DNA from: a virus
Length of the DNA stretch: 20,173 nt
Virus record (IMG/VR): IMGVR_UViG_3300047546_001065
Span: 1-20,173 of that record
Direction: 5' to 3' (one strand)
The notes under the pieces are model-generated. The model was not told the DNA's origin. It searched no databases and saw nothing but the letters and a program-made list of their open reading frames with translations. How positions within the stretch are numbered: the first letter of the stretch is position 1; every line of letters begins with the position of its first letter. The position numbers and the translations under genes are program-made. Positions 19,711 to 20,173 of this stretch are shown here, piece by piece.

Positions 19711-20173
19711 ACAGCAAATGATATAAGCACATATTTTGTACCACTTATGACTGGTATAACCCTATGAAGGTACTCTGGAAAAGATGGAAACATCAACAGA
19801 GTACCTTTTTTAGGTTTATAGGGTGATCCAACAAAATTCCTAAATTCAATTTCTCCACCCTCATAGTCATCGTTTATATAAAATACAAAAGATACTTTTC
19901 TTTTATTTTTTGCATCTCCGTCTGTATGCCATGTTAAAAATTCTGTATCTGCATACCTAACTAATCCCCATCTTTCACGTTTAGATATGCCTGGTGAAAA
20001 TGATTTGATATAGTCCATGGATGGTTCAAAAATTATTTTATCTATTTTTGCATTTAATAATTGTTTTTCTTTAACAAAATCTGGTCCAAAAGTATAGTCA
20101 TTTGGGTGTGTGTGTAGCCAAAAAGCGGTAGATGTGACCTTGTGTCTATCTTCCTCATAGTTATTTATTGTAC
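19707..20173 (-). CDS. 2OG-Fe(II) oxygenase, P4H-like, 5' end outside window
   Basis: The frame is open from the right edge, giving about 154 visible residues; an internal ATG at 20018 is only part of the gene. Upstream of that Met the frame continues with AFWLHTHPNDYTFGPDFVKEKQL, so the real start lies beyond the window. Counting from Met(20018), the iron ligands are His31 and Asp33 in WHTDGD and His85 in EYLHRV. YINDDYEGGEIEFRNF and KKGTLLMFPS fit the P4H core, and Lys95 in SGTKYVLISF may bind 2-oxoglutarate. It is the fifth oxygenase-like gene of the window and looks catalytically complete. Its stop overlaps the stop of the convergent lysozyme gene by three bases. Confidence 0.85.
   Translation of the reverse strand, partial: TINNYEEDRHKVTSTAFWLHTHPNDYTFGPDFVKEKQLLNAKIDKIIFEPSMDYIKSFSPGISKRERWGLVRYADTEFLTWHTDGDAKNKRKVSFVFYINDDYEGGEIEFRNFVGSPYKPKKGTLLMFPSFPEYLHRVIPVISGTKYVLISFAV
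19767..19811 (+). terminator. Intrinsic terminator of the lysozyme transcript
   Basis: AAGGTACTCTG (19767-19777) and CAGAGTACCTT (19797-19807) form a perfect 11-bp stem with a 19-base loop, ending in six T (19806-19811). It sits 57 bases after the lysozyme stop codon, inside the coding region of the convergent oxygenase. The minus-strand side lacks a T-run, so termination should act on rightward transcription only. Confidence 0.78.

Overview
This window is part of a tailed double-stranded DNA phage (or prophage) genome. Nearly every gene is structural or an auxiliary phage gene, packing is tight (start and stop codons often overlap by 1-8 bases), and almost everything reads from the minus strand. 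The DNA is visibly AT-rich (not computed). The host cannot be named from the sequence. Many minus-strand genes have an extended -10 element (TGnTATAAT-like) only 6-9 bases before the ATG, which implies leaderless mRNAs. Leaderless messages are common in actinobacteria, so an actinobacterial (perhaps aquatic) host is possible, but this is inference.

Layout in minus-strand transcription order, from the right end to the left. (1) 19028-17344: four small virion proteins, including a BppU-like baseplate protein and a small protein that shares a C-terminal domain with the long fibre. (2) 17329-13075: three fibre or fibre-base genes: a 752-aa fibre with Ala-rich 19-residue repeats, a 151-aa protein with the same N-terminal anchor, and a 487-aa fibre with an Mtd-like N-terminus. 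(3) 13049-11670: an unusual protein made of two FN3-like domains, a strict FSPFG/VFG repeat tract and a C-terminal Hint (intein/Hedgehog-type) domain. (4) 11639-6242: an auxiliary cassette with a sulfotransferase, two tandem 2OG-Fe(II) oxygenase-like paralogues, a tiny DUF1660-like zinc protein, a class II ribonucleotide reductase and two more 2OG-oxygenase-like genes. (5) 6227-1: a 1231-aa LamG-like structural protein, a small unknown protein, the portal, and the start of the prohead protease, which runs off the left edge.

On the plus strand there is one gene, a secreted lysozyme-like enzyme (19147-19710). It has a strong sigma70-type promoter and an intrinsic terminator that lies inside the convergent fifth 2OG-oxygenase gene, which runs off the right edge.

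How it may fit together: the virion genes supply head, baseplate and host-recognition parts; the ribonucleotide reductase supplies deoxynucleotides; the lysozyme-like enzyme acts on the cell wall. The oxygenases and sulfotransferase sit between adhesin genes and could modify those proteins or host surface glycans. The FN3/FG-repeat/Hint protein beside them is the most unusual item in the window. No tRNA, CRISPR array, integrase, insertion sequence or attachment site was recognised, and no gap longer than about 120 bases lacks a gene.
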